The notes: generated by a model from the sequence alone, not told the origin. DNA of 64,000 nt from Vibrio toranzoniae (GCF_024347655.1 NZ_AP025515.1:1240001-1304000), one strand, 5' to 3'; shown: positions 9,530 to 18,516, counted from the first letter of the stretch. Numbers and translations: made by a program.

Positions 9530-9556
9530 AAAGAAAAACCGCCCGAAGGCGGTTCA
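9530..9556 (-). terminator. terminator of the mini-hipA/DUF3037 operon
   Basis: Read on the minus strand, an AACCGCC-type stem with a tetraloop (9537-9554) is followed by a T-rich tract. It lies 25 bases after the DUF3037 stop and separates that operon from hipB. Confidence 0.8.
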
Positions 9557-9578
9557 AAAAATATTACTTATACAATAC

Positions 9579-10424
9579 TCAGCTTAATTTGAAGTCAACT
9601 GGCGCGATTGACAAATCTGGTTCAGCAAAATCTAGGATCTTCTCTTTATTCTTGAAAGGTAAGACTTGAACTCCTAATCGCTTCATTCCATTCTTTACCG
9701 AATCAAACGCCATTAGAATCTCATGCTTATTAGATTTTGGTGCTTCAATCGTAAATAAAAAGTCCTCAGCTTTAACTGTTTTCGCATCAAGTATATGCCC
9801 CACACGAGAAATCCATTTGTCACCGTGATCTGCAATATTCATGGGTTTAGCTTGATTGAATGACATAGGTTTAATTGCACGAAGATCTCTGCCAATTACC
9901 GTAACTAATGGAATTTTTATTTTACCAAACCCTGCATCAACAGAGCTTTCCTTGTATCTAAATGGAAGAGACCCAAATTGTTCTCTAAGCTCTCTAACCA
10001 TTAATCGCTCACGCTGCTCTTTGGTTACAGGTAGATCCCTACCAATATAAGTTTGATATAGGCGATTAAGAATTTCGTCGCCATTTTCAGCAAGTATTAC
10101 ACCAGTTTCACTGAACGTCATTACTGCTTCACGTTTACGCGTTAACTCATGCATTACAGCAGATAGCTCGTTCCCATCAACTCTTTTGGCATAATGCTTA
10201 ATACGTTCCAACTCTGTTTCCATAAATGAACGGGCTTTACCATAAAGCCCTCCATCAATGTCATCAAAAAAATTGTTTATACGTGTGAATGGTGCTGGTG
10301 CAAGTTTAATAAGCACTGTATTTGGGTAGTCGTTAGCCCATAGAACAACCCCAACGTTCGCAAACTCTTGGGTTTCAGCAAATGGCATAAAACGTATAAC
10401 AGCGTACTCAAACAGTTTTCTCAC
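9579..10424 (-). CDS. DUF3037 family protein
   Basis: A 281-residue protein of the DUF3037 family, recognised from the N-terminal block YAVIRFMPFAETQEFANVGVVLW. Members are commonly encoded next to a short HipA-like kinase, exactly as here. I chose the GTG at 10424: it overlaps the stop of the kinase gene in a GTGA, and GGGAGGA precedes it at good spacing. The family's biochemical role is not known to me. Conserved pairing suggests it is a partner or substrate of the kinase. There are no membrane segments. Confidence 0.8.
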   Translation of the reverse strand: MRKLFEYAVIRFMPFAETQEFANVGVVLWANDYPNTVLIKLAPAPFTRINNFFDDIDGGLYGKARSFMETELERIKHYAKRVDGNELSAVMHELTRKREAVMTFSETGVILAENGDEILNRLYQTYIGRDLPVTKEQRERLMVRELREQFGSLPFRYKESSVDAGFGKIKIPLVTVIGRDLRAIKPMSFNQAKPMNIADHGDKWISRVGHILDAKTVKAEDFLFTIEAPKSNKHEILMAFDSVKNGMKRLGVQVLPFKNKEKILDFAEPDLSIAPVDFKLS

Positions 10425-11137
10425 TTGATGTCCTCCCAAAAGTTATCGTTTTTATATTGGTTTAGTATAGGTAAAATTTCTTGATTTATCTGATCTATAG
10501 AGTAGATCTCAAGCCACTCTTCAGGAAGCTCAGCTAGAGCATCGTCCATTTCTTTTAAAGATAGTTCAATTAGCTCTGTGTAGTATGCCCGCTCAGTCTC
10601 GAAAATGTCGTTCCATTTTATAAATGGCGCAGATACATGTAATTCTTTATGCTTGCTAAGTTCGAATTCCTTATCAAACGCTAAATTATGATCAATTACA
10701 AGCGCATTGCCTTCGGCTGGGTTATAGAAAAAATTGGGATTCCCTTGCCCCTCTCTGAGAGTTCGGTCATTGTTTCTAACCCAGTAATCAAAGAAGTAAA
10801 GGTCTTTTAGCAACTGCTTTGGTAGTTTACCTAACGTTGATGTTGTTACATCTTGAATATTCTCAACAAAGCTTGAAGCGAAATTGTACTCGTACAACTC
10901 CTTTATTTTTTGTAAAGGACTATCGGCCCACGCTAATGCGAAATCAGGGATTGGCAAGCCAAAAGCAGTACCTAGTCTGGCGCAGATCCATTCTTTAACC
11001 AGACCATTAGATGTTGCTTTTCGTCCTTTGACAATATGTTTAGTGTTCTCATCATCAGTGCAAAGGTAAGGTGTTGTTTTTCCTTGAGTCATTTCTCGTG
11101 AGATTTTCTCAATACAAATCTCTTCTTTTTTTGCCAT
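10421..11137 (-). CDS. mini-HipA family kinase
   Basis: A 238-residue protein related to the C-terminal kinase lobe of HipA. Visible motifs are the GLVKEWICARLGTAFGLPIP block, the catalytic NNDR preceded by FDYWVR, and the metal-binding region VIDHNLAFD. It lacks the N-terminal subdomain of full HipA (about 440 residues). In HipA proteins the kinase phosphorylates itself and target proteins such as aminoacyl-tRNA synthetases; the target here is unknown. The ATG at 11137 follows a GAGAGA site. It is cotranscribed and translationally coupled with the DUF3037 gene. Whether the nearby HipB regulates or neutralises it is an open inference. Confidence 0.8.
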   Translation of the reverse strand: MAKKEEICIEKISREMTQGKTTPYLCTDDENTKHIVKGRKATSNGLVKEWICARLGTAFGLPIPDFALAWADSPLQKIKELYEYNFASSFVENIQDVTTSTLGKLPKQLLKDLYFFDYWVRNNDRTLREGQGNPNFFYNPAEGNALVIDHNLAFDKEFELSKHKELHVSAPFIKWNDIFETERAYYTELIELSLKEMDDALAELPEEWLEIYSIDQINQEILPILNQYKNDNFWEDIK

Positions 11138-11415
11138 GGAATCTCTCTTTCCTACAACATTACCGAGTACCAAAACTCGATCAAGCACCATTATGCCAGT
11201 CACTTGAACGGGTGTGCATATTTATTTTGTGTGTTGATGAAGTGATCAGCATCTTTTAAATTAGAAATCAAGTTAAGTGACGTCCCATGATACCTTTAAT
11301 TATTCATTAATTGTTAATTTTAGGATGTCACTGACTTAGTTTGGGGCAACAATGGCTTGGAACTGTCGAACTAAACCATAAACTCTCAACAATCTCTATT
11401 TAGGGAAGTGATAAT

Positions 11416-12213
11416 TTAATGGCCTATCAGTTCATTGAGCTTGGCGTACCTTTCAACATAGCGATCTAAAGAGTGATCGTTCCCCAGAGAGAAGGCTTCA
11501 TGGTCATCACCTAAAGTCGATAGGCGCACATAGTAAGCACTCTGGTTACTAGGGGTGAGTTCTATTTCTGTGCCCTTGCGTGCAAACCCATAAAAGCTAG
11601 CGACTCTAAATTGAAAATGAATCGAATAAACCAACATTTCGAGCGCATAGTTACTAGGAATGGATTTTTCATTCTCAAACTCTGACATCCTAGATAAAAA
11701 AACTTGCAACTCAACCAACAACTGAGTCATCTTTTCAGAGTTTTCATCTTCAGCATATTTTATGCAATCTCTGAAGGTTGGTTCAAATCCATTTGGCTTC
11801 GTATGTTCACTAAACTCTTTTGCTAGGTTTTCTTTATGCTCATCCGATCGCGGCGAAAGCCTGTTCGCAAGGTAGAAGCTACGTAAGGAGGTACTACATT
11901 GTTGAGCATAAGTATCTATATTAGCTAGCGCATGAGGCAAAAATGCTCTAGCGGCAATGAAGTTTCGTTTAGATTCACACCGTGCTCTCTCTTTTTCCAA
12001 CTTTCTAGCTTGTGCATCTAAGTAGATAGCTATACCAGCAGTTATCGCAGCAGCAAGAAGAGCAATCATACCAGCATTGAATGTTTGCCATTCAAACCAA
12101 ATCTTAAGTGTACTTTGATAACCTTCCGATGCTAGAGGAATCAATACCATAGAGCACAGATACCAGCCCAAAAAAACGCTAAAAATCAGACCAGTAACAA
12201 GTTTTATGCGCAA
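11416..12213 (-). CDS. two-helix membrane protein with cytosolic helical domain
   Basis: A 265-residue protein. Two hydrophobic segments at about residues 4-28 and 46-66 anchor it in the inner membrane. The remaining 200 residues start with a charged helix (DAQARKLEKERARCESKR) and look cytosolic and mostly helical. I do not recognise the family. Such small anchored proteins are frequent in mobile elements and are sometimes defence effectors, but nothing here proves that. It stands alone on the minus strand, with 280 bases to its neighbour on one side and 340 on the other. Confidence 0.6.
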   Translation of the reverse strand: MRIKLVTGLIFSVFLGWYLCSMVLIPLASEGYQSTLKIWFEWQTFNAGMIALLAAAITAGIAIYLDAQARKLEKERARCESKRNFIAARAFLPHALANIDTYAQQCSTSLRSFYLANRLSPRSDEHKENLAKEFSEHTKPNGFEPTFRDCIKYAEDENSEKMTQLLVELQVFLSRMSEFENEKSIPSNYALEMLVYSIHFQFRVASFYGFARKGTEIELTPSNQSAYYVRLSTLGDDHEAFSLGNDHSLDRYVERYAKLNELIGH

Positions 12214-12555
12214 AAACCCACCCCTCTATTGATATCCTCGTCCGCAAGCACTCGACATTTCATCATTATGTACAACGCTAATTAAAATGACTAAACAAAC
12301 TCATAGTAGAATCTTACATAAGAAAACGTTGGTCAATATAATCGTTCTTGTTTAGTGAAGAGTAACGACTCTAAGCAGGAATGGGGCAAAAATTTGTCAG
12401 GTTTTTCTGACACATCCTTGACGTTTTTTAAGTAACAAAGTACGAATTGTGATGAAGCGATCAATATTCGTATGTGTTAAATCTTAACTTACCCATGTAG
12501 TTCCTAGTCCATATTAGTTGTTTACTCATAGAGATCCTAGTTTTTGGATGGTTCG
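12214..12555. other. intergenic region
   Basis: About 340 bases between two minus-strand genes. It is AT-rich and presumably holds the promoter of the membrane-protein gene. I see no repeat, RNA or further coding region in it. Confidence 0.5.
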
Positions 12556-13188
12556 TTAACGAATGCGACCACCTTTCTTTTGATACATATCGAGGTCAAC
12601 CAAACTGATTAATTGGTTCGATGTTAATCTCTCATCGCCTTTCATGTTGTAAACATAACTTCCAGTAGTGACGGTGATGGAAAGTGATGAACGAGCAAGT
12701 GGTAGTCGTTGTTTTGCGAGTGTTTCGTGCAGTTGTTTACACCAAACATTGATTTCTTGATGTGTTGCATTGGGTAGCACCGCAAGGAATTCGTCGCCGC
12801 CATAACGTGAGATAGATTCGTAAGGCTTCTGAATATTCTTGAGTGCACTACCCACATAAGACAAAACTTCATCCCCGACCACATGTCCTTCTGTATCGTT
12901 GATTATTTTAAGATGATCGACATCTATAAAGACTAGCCCTAGTGAGTTCAATTGTTCATTTTTTAAAGACATTTCTAAGTATGTCATCCCGTACTCACGA
13001 GTTTCAACTTTAGTTAAGCAGTCCGTTCGAATCTGATTTTCTAAAGAGTACACCTTATCCTTGAGCTTCTTATTTTCTACTTCTAAGAAACGTATCTGAT
13101 TGATTAGATCCTGCCATGACGCTTTACTAATTGTGCTGATATCAAGGGGTTCAGCAGAGACATTCTTATCACACGTATTAACAGACAT
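12556..13188 (-). CDS. diguanylate cyclase (GGDEF protein)
   Basis: A 210-residue soluble protein that should make cyclic di-GMP from two GTP. After a short coiled coil (about residues 25-55) the GGDEF domain begins with DCLTKVETRE. It continues with FIDVDHLKIINDTEGHVVGD and has the full active-site loop RYGGDEF. The RxxD inhibitory site normally found five residues before GGDEF is absent, so product inhibition is probably weak. I chose the ATG at 13188, preceded by GGAG; a longer form from 13248 is less likely. It lacks a sensor or membrane domain. Diguanylate cyclases are known on other Vibrio mobile elements such as SXT-type ICEs. Confidence 0.9.
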   Translation of the reverse strand: MSVNTCDKNVSAEPLDISTISKASWQDLINQIRFLEVENKKLKDKVYSLENQIRTDCLTKVETREYGMTYLEMSLKNEQLNSLGLVFIDVDHLKIINDTEGHVVGDEVLSYVGSALKNIQKPYESISRYGGDEFLAVLPNATHQEINVWCKQLHETLAKQRLPLARSSLSITVTTGSYVYNMKGDERLTSNQLISLVDLDMYQKKGGRIR

Positions 13189-13523
13189 TATGCACTCCAA
13201 TGTTAAAAGTGTCCTTAATAGAAGTGATCTTAAATTCAAGTGCGACATTATGTGTCACATAGAGCAAGGGATTTTCTGTGCGTTAGAAATGGCTCTATCA
13301 CTCAAAGTGATTGTTTTTTAGACGGTTTGGTGCGACACAATTTGACATACAACACGTTATAGTCAATTTGTTAGGTATACGACTGCTTGTTTCTTAACTA
13401 AAGGTTGCATATTGAGGTATAAGGAGTTCATTAAAAGGTATGACATGACAATATGAAATATCATTTCTTTTCAGTTGTATCAAATAAAGACATCATTTTT
13501 TGAAAAATTAGGTAAGACTAAGT

Positions 13524-14489
13524 ATGGCCAAACGAACAAGCACTCAAGAGTCTCTTGTTGTAGCGTTTGAGTTGCTAAAGCGGATACCAAAATCACATCA
13601 AGTTACGGCACGAGAGCTTCACCAGCAATTAGAGCATATTGGTATAGAGAGGGAACTCCGTACAATTCAGAGGAATTTAGAACTGCTTTGTGAACACTTT
13701 GACATCATTCGTGATGAAAGAAGTAAACCATATGGGTATCGTTGGAACAAAGAAGCTGGGGGGATGACGCTACCTAAGCTGTCAGCACAAGAGGCATTGC
13801 TTTTAAACCTAGCAGAAGAGTATTTGATTAAGCTCTTACCAGTTAACATAACAGCGTCACTTGATGGTTTTTTTCAAGAGGCCAAATACAAACTCAACCC
13901 AACGAGTGGAAACTCTAGAGAAAGAGAGTGGCTAAAAAAGGTGAGAGTAGTGAGTGAAACTCAACCACTATTGCCACCCAAAATTGCCACAAAGGTATTT
14001 TCCGCAATTAGCGAAGCTCTATATCACGATCGTTTGCTCAATATTGATTATTACAATACTAAACAAGTTCAAAAGTCTGCATTGGTGATGCCGTTAGGTT
14101 TGGCTCAGCAAGGCCAACGAATGTACTTAGTTTGTCGATTTGATGGCTATGACAACGAACGGAGCATCGCAGTTCATCGGGTAAGTAAAGCCTCTGTTTC
14201 ATCTTTCGGTTTTGAACGCCCAAAAGAGTTTAAGCTAAGCCAGTATGATGCTGATGGAAGGTTTGGTTTTGGCGAAGGACAGAAGATCTCCCTAGAACTT
14301 GAAGTTAAAAATGAGTTAGCGTTGCTTCTTTCGGAAACACCAATCTCGACAGACCAAAACATTACCCAACAGGGGGACATATACAAAATTTCAGCAACTG
14401 TGGTTGACTCAAAGCTATTAGTTCAATGGCTCTCTGGATTTGGTGACTTAGTTATAACACAACGCATAAATAGAAACTTTGAAGGTTAA
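13524..14489 (+). CDS. WYL-domain transcriptional regulator
   Basis: A 321-residue DNA-binding protein. The N-terminus is a winged helix (TARELHQQLEHIGIERELRTIQRNLELLCE). The middle holds a WYL domain (LLNIDYYNTKQVQKSALVMPLGLAQQGQRMYLVCRFDGY), and a WCX-type C-terminus follows. WYL regulators often control phage-defence operons. This one is directly upstream of, and collinear with, the AAA/TerB cassette, 110 bases away, so it is the likely regulator of that cassette. Its own promoter lies in the 330-base region shared divergently with the diguanylate cyclase. Confidence 0.88.
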   Translation: MAKRTSTQESLVVAFELLKRIPKSHQVTARELHQQLEHIGIERELRTIQRNLELLCEHFDIIRDERSKPYGYRWNKEAGGMTLPKLSAQEALLLNLAEEYLIKLLPVNITASLDGFFQEAKYKLNPTSGNSREREWLKKVRVVSETQPLLPPKIATKVFSAISEALYHDRLLNIDYYNTKQVQKSALVMPLGLAQQGQRMYLVCRFDGYDNERSIAVHRVSKASVSSFGFERPKEFKLSQYDADGRFGFGEGQKISLELEVKNELALLLSETPISTDQNITQQGDIYKISATVVDSKLLVQWLSGFGDLVITQRINRNFEG

Positions 14490-14599
14490 ATGAGTTGGAG
14501 ATAAGCGGATAAAAATTTATTTAAAAAAGTTTTACACGTGTAAAAACACTTTGAAATCAATCAGTAGGTACAGTAAATTGTATCCATCAAACTATTAGA

Positions 14600-15532
14600 A
14601 TGAATCAATATCATATGCCTATAGTCCAATCAAGCGCTGTCAGTAAACCAGCTCCAGTGACAAAGAACAAAGATCTTTTTGTTACGCCAGTTACTCCAAA
14701 GTTTTCATTTAATGATTTGATTCTTAGCGAAAAAATTGAGAGTCAAATCTATGATTTGTTATCTTCTAGAGAGAACCAAGACAAAATATTCAGTGATTGG
14801 GGTTTCAATCAAACCCACAAACACCAGAGTAAAATTGCTTTAAATCTATATGGTGCACCTGGTACAGGAAAAACCATGGCAGCTCACGCCATAGCTAATC
14901 AGCTAGGACAAAATATTATCGAAGTAAATTACGCTGATATTGAGTCCAAGTACGTCGGTGATACGCCTAAAAATTTACAAAAAGTATTTGAAGCTGCGAC
15001 CCAGACAAATAGCGTTCTTTTTTTTGATGAAGCAGATGCTATGTTGAGTAGACGTGTTACTAACATGTCAAATTCAACGGACACAAGTGTCAATCAAACT
15101 AGATCTGTACTTTTAGTTCTTCTAAACAACTTCACGGGAACTATTATCTTTGCCACTAATTTTATATCCAATTATGATCCTGCCTTTATGAGAAGAATAC
15201 TTGGGCATGTTCATTTCACTCTTCCTGATCAGAAAGAGCGAGAAAAAATTTGGTCTAGGTTGACACCTAAGAACTTTCCAAACTCTCTCGATTTCACAAA
15301 AATTGCTAAAGACTATTCAGGGGTATCAGGCAGCGACATTTCAAATGCAATACTTAAAGCTGCATTTCGAACAGCTAAAGAGAACTTAAGTAGTGCACCA
15401 CACCGCTACTTTGAAGATTCCATTAATCAAATAATTAAGAGTAAAGAGGATAACTCTGTTATATCTATGACTAGTAGAAAAGTCACAGAGGAGTATGCTT
15501 TAAAACAATTAAACAACGAGGTTGAAAAATGA
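14600..15532 (+). CDS. classical AAA ATPase of the TerB cassette
   Basis: A 310-residue single-module AAA ATPase. Walker A is GAPGTGKT at residues 85-92. The aromatic pore-loop segment KYVGDT is near 117-122, Walker B is VLFFDEAD at 139-146, sensor-1 Asn is near 187, and the paired arginines MRRI near 197-200 serve as arginine fingers. The domain is closest in style to the FtsH/Vps4/spastin clade, which threads or remodels proteins, rather than to MoxR or helicase loaders. The short N-terminus could hold an adaptor or docking segment. It is the first gene of a tight operon, and its stop overlaps the next start in an ATGA. The substrate is unknown; neighbouring proteins with similar C-terminal tails are candidates. 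Confidence 0.85.
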   Translation: MNQYHMPIVQSSAVSKPAPVTKNKDLFVTPVTPKFSFNDLILSEKIESQIYDLLSSRENQDKIFSDWGFNQTHKHQSKIALNLYGAPGTGKTMAAHAIANQLGQNIIEVNYADIESKYVGDTPKNLQKVFEAATQTNSVLFFDEADAMLSRRVTNMSNSTDTSVNQTRSVLLVLLNNFTGTIIFATNFISNYDPAFMRRILGHVHFTLPDQKEREKIWSRLTPKNFPNSLDFTKIAKDYSGVSGSDISNAILKAAFRTAKENLSSAPHRYFEDSINQIIKSKEDNSVISMTSRKVTEEYALKQLNNEVEK

Positions 15533-15867
15533 TTCCTTTTGTATTACTTGCTGGCGCAGCAATCATGGGTATAGGCGCAGTGGCAACATTCTGGAGTGAC
15601 ATTAAAGAGTGGATTGTACGTGGCGCAAAAAAAGTAGCAGAAGTTGTACGTGGCGTAGTGTTTGGCGTTCGTGTTTTTGTAAAGAAAATGCGAGATGCAT
15701 TCAAAGAAATATCTCGACATTACAGTAAAGACCGACAAGGTAATTGGGAAGAAACTACTGTTACAAGAAAAGTATCACCTAGTGAAGTTCCACAAGAAAT
15801 CCTTGACATGGCAAATGCTATGTCTGAAACAGATATCACCAGTAAACTAGAACTAGAATTAAGCTAA
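15529..15867 (+). CDS. small membrane-anchored protein of the AAA cassette
   Basis: A 112-residue protein of unknown family. A hydrophobic N-terminus (about residues 3-24) is followed by an amphipathic basic stretch (WIVRGAKKVAEVVRGVVFGVRVFVKKMRDAFKE). A polar tail ends in KLELELS. The first part should insert in the membrane and the second could lie along its surface. The gene overlaps the ATPase gene by four bases, so the two are made together. The tail resembles the IELD ends of two other proteins in the operon. Confidence 0.7.
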   Translation: MIPFVLLAGAAIMGIGAVATFWSDIKEWIVRGAKKVAEVVRGVVFGVRVFVKKMRDAFKEISRHYSKDRQGNWEETTVTRKVSPSEVPQEILDMANAMSETDITSKLELELS

Positions 15868-15881
15868 TTAAGGAAATGCAA

Positions 15882-16247
15882 ATGAGTAAAGATGCACTCA
15901 ATGAATTAAAAGAAGCCTGGGAATCTACTCTTGATGCTATTTTTTTAGAGCCTCAATCTGTTGAAGAAATTGTAGGCAACTTATCAGAAAATACTGATAA
16001 GTTGATAATGAAAAAAGAAAAACTTAATGAGCTTACCTTTATCGCTGGTACATTTAAAATCATGGCTCATTGCGATAATAATGAGGCGATAGCAAAAGCA
16101 GAATTGTTTTTCCAGACAAGAAGTAAAGAATGGGTAAAAGATGAACTAACAAAAAGATTTACTCATCGTTTATTTAAAGAGGGAGAGTTTGAAAAATTAC
16201 TATCTCAGGGAAGTATAGATTTCAAAATAGTTCACCCTCTCAAGTAA
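15882..16247 (+). CDS. small helical protein of the AAA cassette
   Basis: A 121-residue acidic, almost entirely helical soluble protein. I do not recognise the family. The segment EIVGNLSENTDKLIMKKEKLNEL could form a coiled coil. The start ATG at 15882 has AAGGAA at suitable spacing; an ATG at 15876 lies inside that site. It lies 14 bases after the previous gene and 10 before the next, so it belongs to the operon. It does not carry the terminal ELD-type tail seen in its neighbours. Confidence 0.65.
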   Translation: MSKDALNELKEAWESTLDAIFLEPQSVEEIVGNLSENTDKLIMKKEKLNELTFIAGTFKIMAHCDNNEAIAKAELFFQTRSKEWVKDELTKRFTHRLFKEGEFEKLLSQGSIDFKIVHPLK

Positions 16248-16257
16248 GGATCTGTCA

Positions 16258-16662
16258 ATGGGAACAATCTTTTTTTCGCTTATCGTGATTTGTATTGGTA
16301 TTGCCTTGTTTAAACGTATATGGCCTTTAATCGTATTAGGAGTTGTGATTTGGTTGGTATACCTATTTCCCGTACCAACAATATCAATTATGGCGATCCT
16401 TGCATTATTAGGCTACTGGGTTGATAGTTCTTCAAAAAAAGACTTAGCTACGATTGAAACGTACCTTGAGGAAAAAGGTATGTTAGATATAGGACAAATC
16501 GCAAGTGGTACATCGATAAGCGAGTCATCTATCAATACGGCACTTGAAAAATTGATTGAAGTAAATAAAGTTGAAAAAGTAGAACTTAAGAAAGGAGAAT
16601 TTCTTTATAAATCTCACAACTATAAAGAAGTTAGTAAGACCACTGAAATAGAACTAGACTAA
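16258..16662 (+). CDS. membrane protein with winged-helix-like tail, AAA cassette
   Basis: A 134-residue protein. The first 58 residues are two or three transmembrane helices (IFFSLIVICIGIALF, LIVLGVVIWLVYLF, ISIMAILALLGYWV). The cytosolic part, about residues 60-115, has the helix-helix-hairpin look of a small winged helix (TYLEEKGMLDIGQIASGTSISESSINTALEKLIE). The C-terminus is TTEIELD. AAGGA precedes the start. A winged helix tethered to a membrane could be a protein-protein interaction module rather than a DNA binder (inference). Confidence 0.65.
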   Translation: MGTIFFSLIVICIGIALFKRIWPLIVLGVVIWLVYLFPVPTISIMAILALLGYWVDSSSKKDLATIETYLEEKGMLDIGQIASGTSISESSINTALEKLIEVNKVEKVELKKGEFLYKSHNYKEVSKTTEIELD

Positions 16663-17073
16663 ATGAAAATGGAAAACAATTACCTAACGGAAGTTTTTAC
16701 AACTAAAAGATCAAAAGAAAATTTGGTACATGCGTTAGCTAAATTAGCCTACGCTGATAATCAAGTGGACAAAACTGAAATCCAAATAGTACAAGAGATC
16801 GCTCTTCAAGTGGGCTTAGGTCAAGAAATACCGTCGCAACAAGAAGTGAAAGAAATTAAAATTCTTTTTGACAATAGAGAACAGGAAATCAGCTTCTTCA
16901 AAGAGGCTATTCGTCTTGCTATCGTCGATGAGAATTACTCTGACATTGAAAGAGAGTTTTTAAAGTCATTATCTGAGAGCTTCGGTTGGAGCAAGGAAGA
17001 CTTCTCCAAACTTGAGGAGGAACAAGAAAGTTTACACTGGCTTAAGCACACTCAAACTATTGAGCTAGATTAA
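16663..17073 (+). CDS. TerB-like protein
   Basis: A 136-residue acidic helical protein with a TerB-type fold. The duplicated pattern is ALAKLAYADNQVDKTEIQIVQEIA and AIRLAIVDENYSDIEREFLKSLSESFGW, in which acidic residues follow A-x-A-D. TerB domains occur in tellurite-resistance and several phage-defence gene sets, and are thought to work at the membrane with metal ions. The start codon follows the previous stop directly. The protein ends in TQTIELD, nearly the same tail as the preceding gene's product (TTEIELD). Confidence 0.75.
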   Translation: MKMENNYLTEVFTTKRSKENLVHALAKLAYADNQVDKTEIQIVQEIALQVGLGQEIPSQQEVKEIKILFDNREQEISFFKEAIRLAIVDENYSDIEREFLKSLSESFGWSKEDFSKLEEEQESLHWLKHTQTIELD

Positions 17074-17100
17074 ACTTTTATCAAACCTAACTCTTTGGTT

Positions 17101-17133
17101 CATAAACATCCTTTTATTAACTGGATGTTTATG
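17101..17133 (+). terminator. hairpin at the end of the AAA/TerB operon
   Basis: A perfect 11-bp stem, CATAAACATCC/GGATGTTTATG, lies 27 bases after the TerB stop. There is no strong T-run, so it may be an mRNA end-stabilising or factor-dependent site rather than a strong intrinsic terminator. Confidence 0.5.
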
Positions 17134-17263
17134 GACATATATATTCGTAAGAAATTACGGTGAGTAAACTTGATAAAGTATATTGTAGTTTTCGTCTTAA
17201 CTGTGTTATTTAGAACCTTTTTATAAAACTATAGATAGCTTTATAAAAAGGTAATTAGAAGGT

Positions 17264-17485
17264 ATGCCTCGTCATTCCAATAAGCTCGTTAGTATTGAGG
17301 AAAAGGTTACCATCATTCTCAAGGTTCATATTATCGGCATCGACTTAGTAAAACATATTTTCCATTTTGTCGGCCACAATTTATCAGGTCGAGAGGATTT
17401 TCGCAAAAAAATAACCATACAGAAATTACGTCAATTGCTCTCAAACAAAATTTTCTCCCTACACTCATCGAGATTTAAAGTCTAA
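17264..17485 (+). pseudogene. truncated IS110-family transposase remnant
   Basis: Only the N-terminal RuvC-like start of an IS110 transposase is left: HIIGIDLVKHIFHFVGHNLSG followed by KLRQLL. It resembles the GIDLAKxxFxxxG opening of the family, whose full length is over 300 residues. The reading frame ends after about 60 relevant codons and the rest is missing. Confidence 0.65.
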
Positions 17486-17559
17486 TGTTGGGCAGCTTAG
17501 TGCTGACTTAGAGGTAACCATTTACCAGTAGTCACTTGATTTTGTGGATTACAGGCTAA

Positions 17560-18435
17560 GCACCTCAGAGTAGGCTTGCGAAGTGTAACTGCTTTAATTA
17601 TTTCCATTATAGCAGACAGGTTCGAGATGCCTCGTTTGTTACAGGTCTCAACAAGCTAATGCATACGGCCCCTGAACTTGTCGCCCGTATCAGATTTCGT
17701 TCCGAAGCTAATCTTACGTTGGATGACACTGCAACTTATTCTCCGCTCTGCTTCGTTGTTGTTAAGGGGGGATTGAAGTATCGGTTAAAAATAACCCCAA
17801 GCTTTGACTGTGAGATTGTAGCTTTTTACATCAACCTTTATATCTCTGAACAACTATCCCACTGCCTTTTTGAAACCAGTGGTCGAAGGACTTTCGCAGT
17901 CGATTTATGCGGCGAATATACTGTTCGGGCTGGATGTCTGCATTTTCCAAGCGGTGGCGTATTCTGAAAACCATATTGGAGATCAGTGTTAGCCGTTGTC
18001 CAACGAGAGCGGTATAACCACCACCAGTATAATCAGCGATTTACTGAAGATTTCGTTTCACATGTGACCAGCACCGTTGATGTTTTTCTGGCTTTAACCA
18101 GTTATAGCTTGGGCATTGGTCAGTGACCACAAGGCCGCTATAATTCTTACCTAACATTGTCTTGGCGGAGTGGGTTGAACGAGAGAACAAGATCTTTTCG
18201 TAGACAAGGTCTTCACTGGCGACCAACCAACACCAACGTAAGCTCTCTTCACCATTACGAGGATGGGAGGTTTCATCTACCTGAACTAGCGGTGCTGTTT
18301 GGATACTATCTCGTATTGCATGATGTAAAGGGGTCAACATTGAAGCCACTTTGGTCTGAGCTTCGCTGATGGCACCCACAGAGAACGTCATACCCAGTTG
18401 CTCTTTTAGCAGAGAGCGAATTTTGCGGATACTTA
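17560..18435 (-). pseudogene. decayed IS66-type (TnpC-like) transposase
   Basis: On the minus strand, the 116-codon open stretch at 18041-18391 holds the catalytic core of an IS66 transposase (QVDETSHPRNGE, WCWLVASEDLVYEKI, VVTDQCPSYNWL). Further pieces of the C-terminus continue in shifted frames: NADIQPEQYIRRINRL near 17930 and the NNEAERRIS block near 17760. Several frameshifts and stops make it inactive. The N-terminal end is cut off by the intact IS66 element at 18436. It differs in sequence from that element's TnpC. Confidence 0.75.
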
Positions 18436-18516
18436 GTAAGCGTCTTTAAATCGACTCATTCAATCCTTTTAATAAACGTCGTAACCTTTAACTTTTATCG
18501 TTAAAGGTACTCGAAA

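Noticed and set aside
17659-17967. 102-codon plus-strand frame
   Set aside because: It lies opposite the decayed IS66 transposase tail, whose recognisable pieces are on the minus strand.
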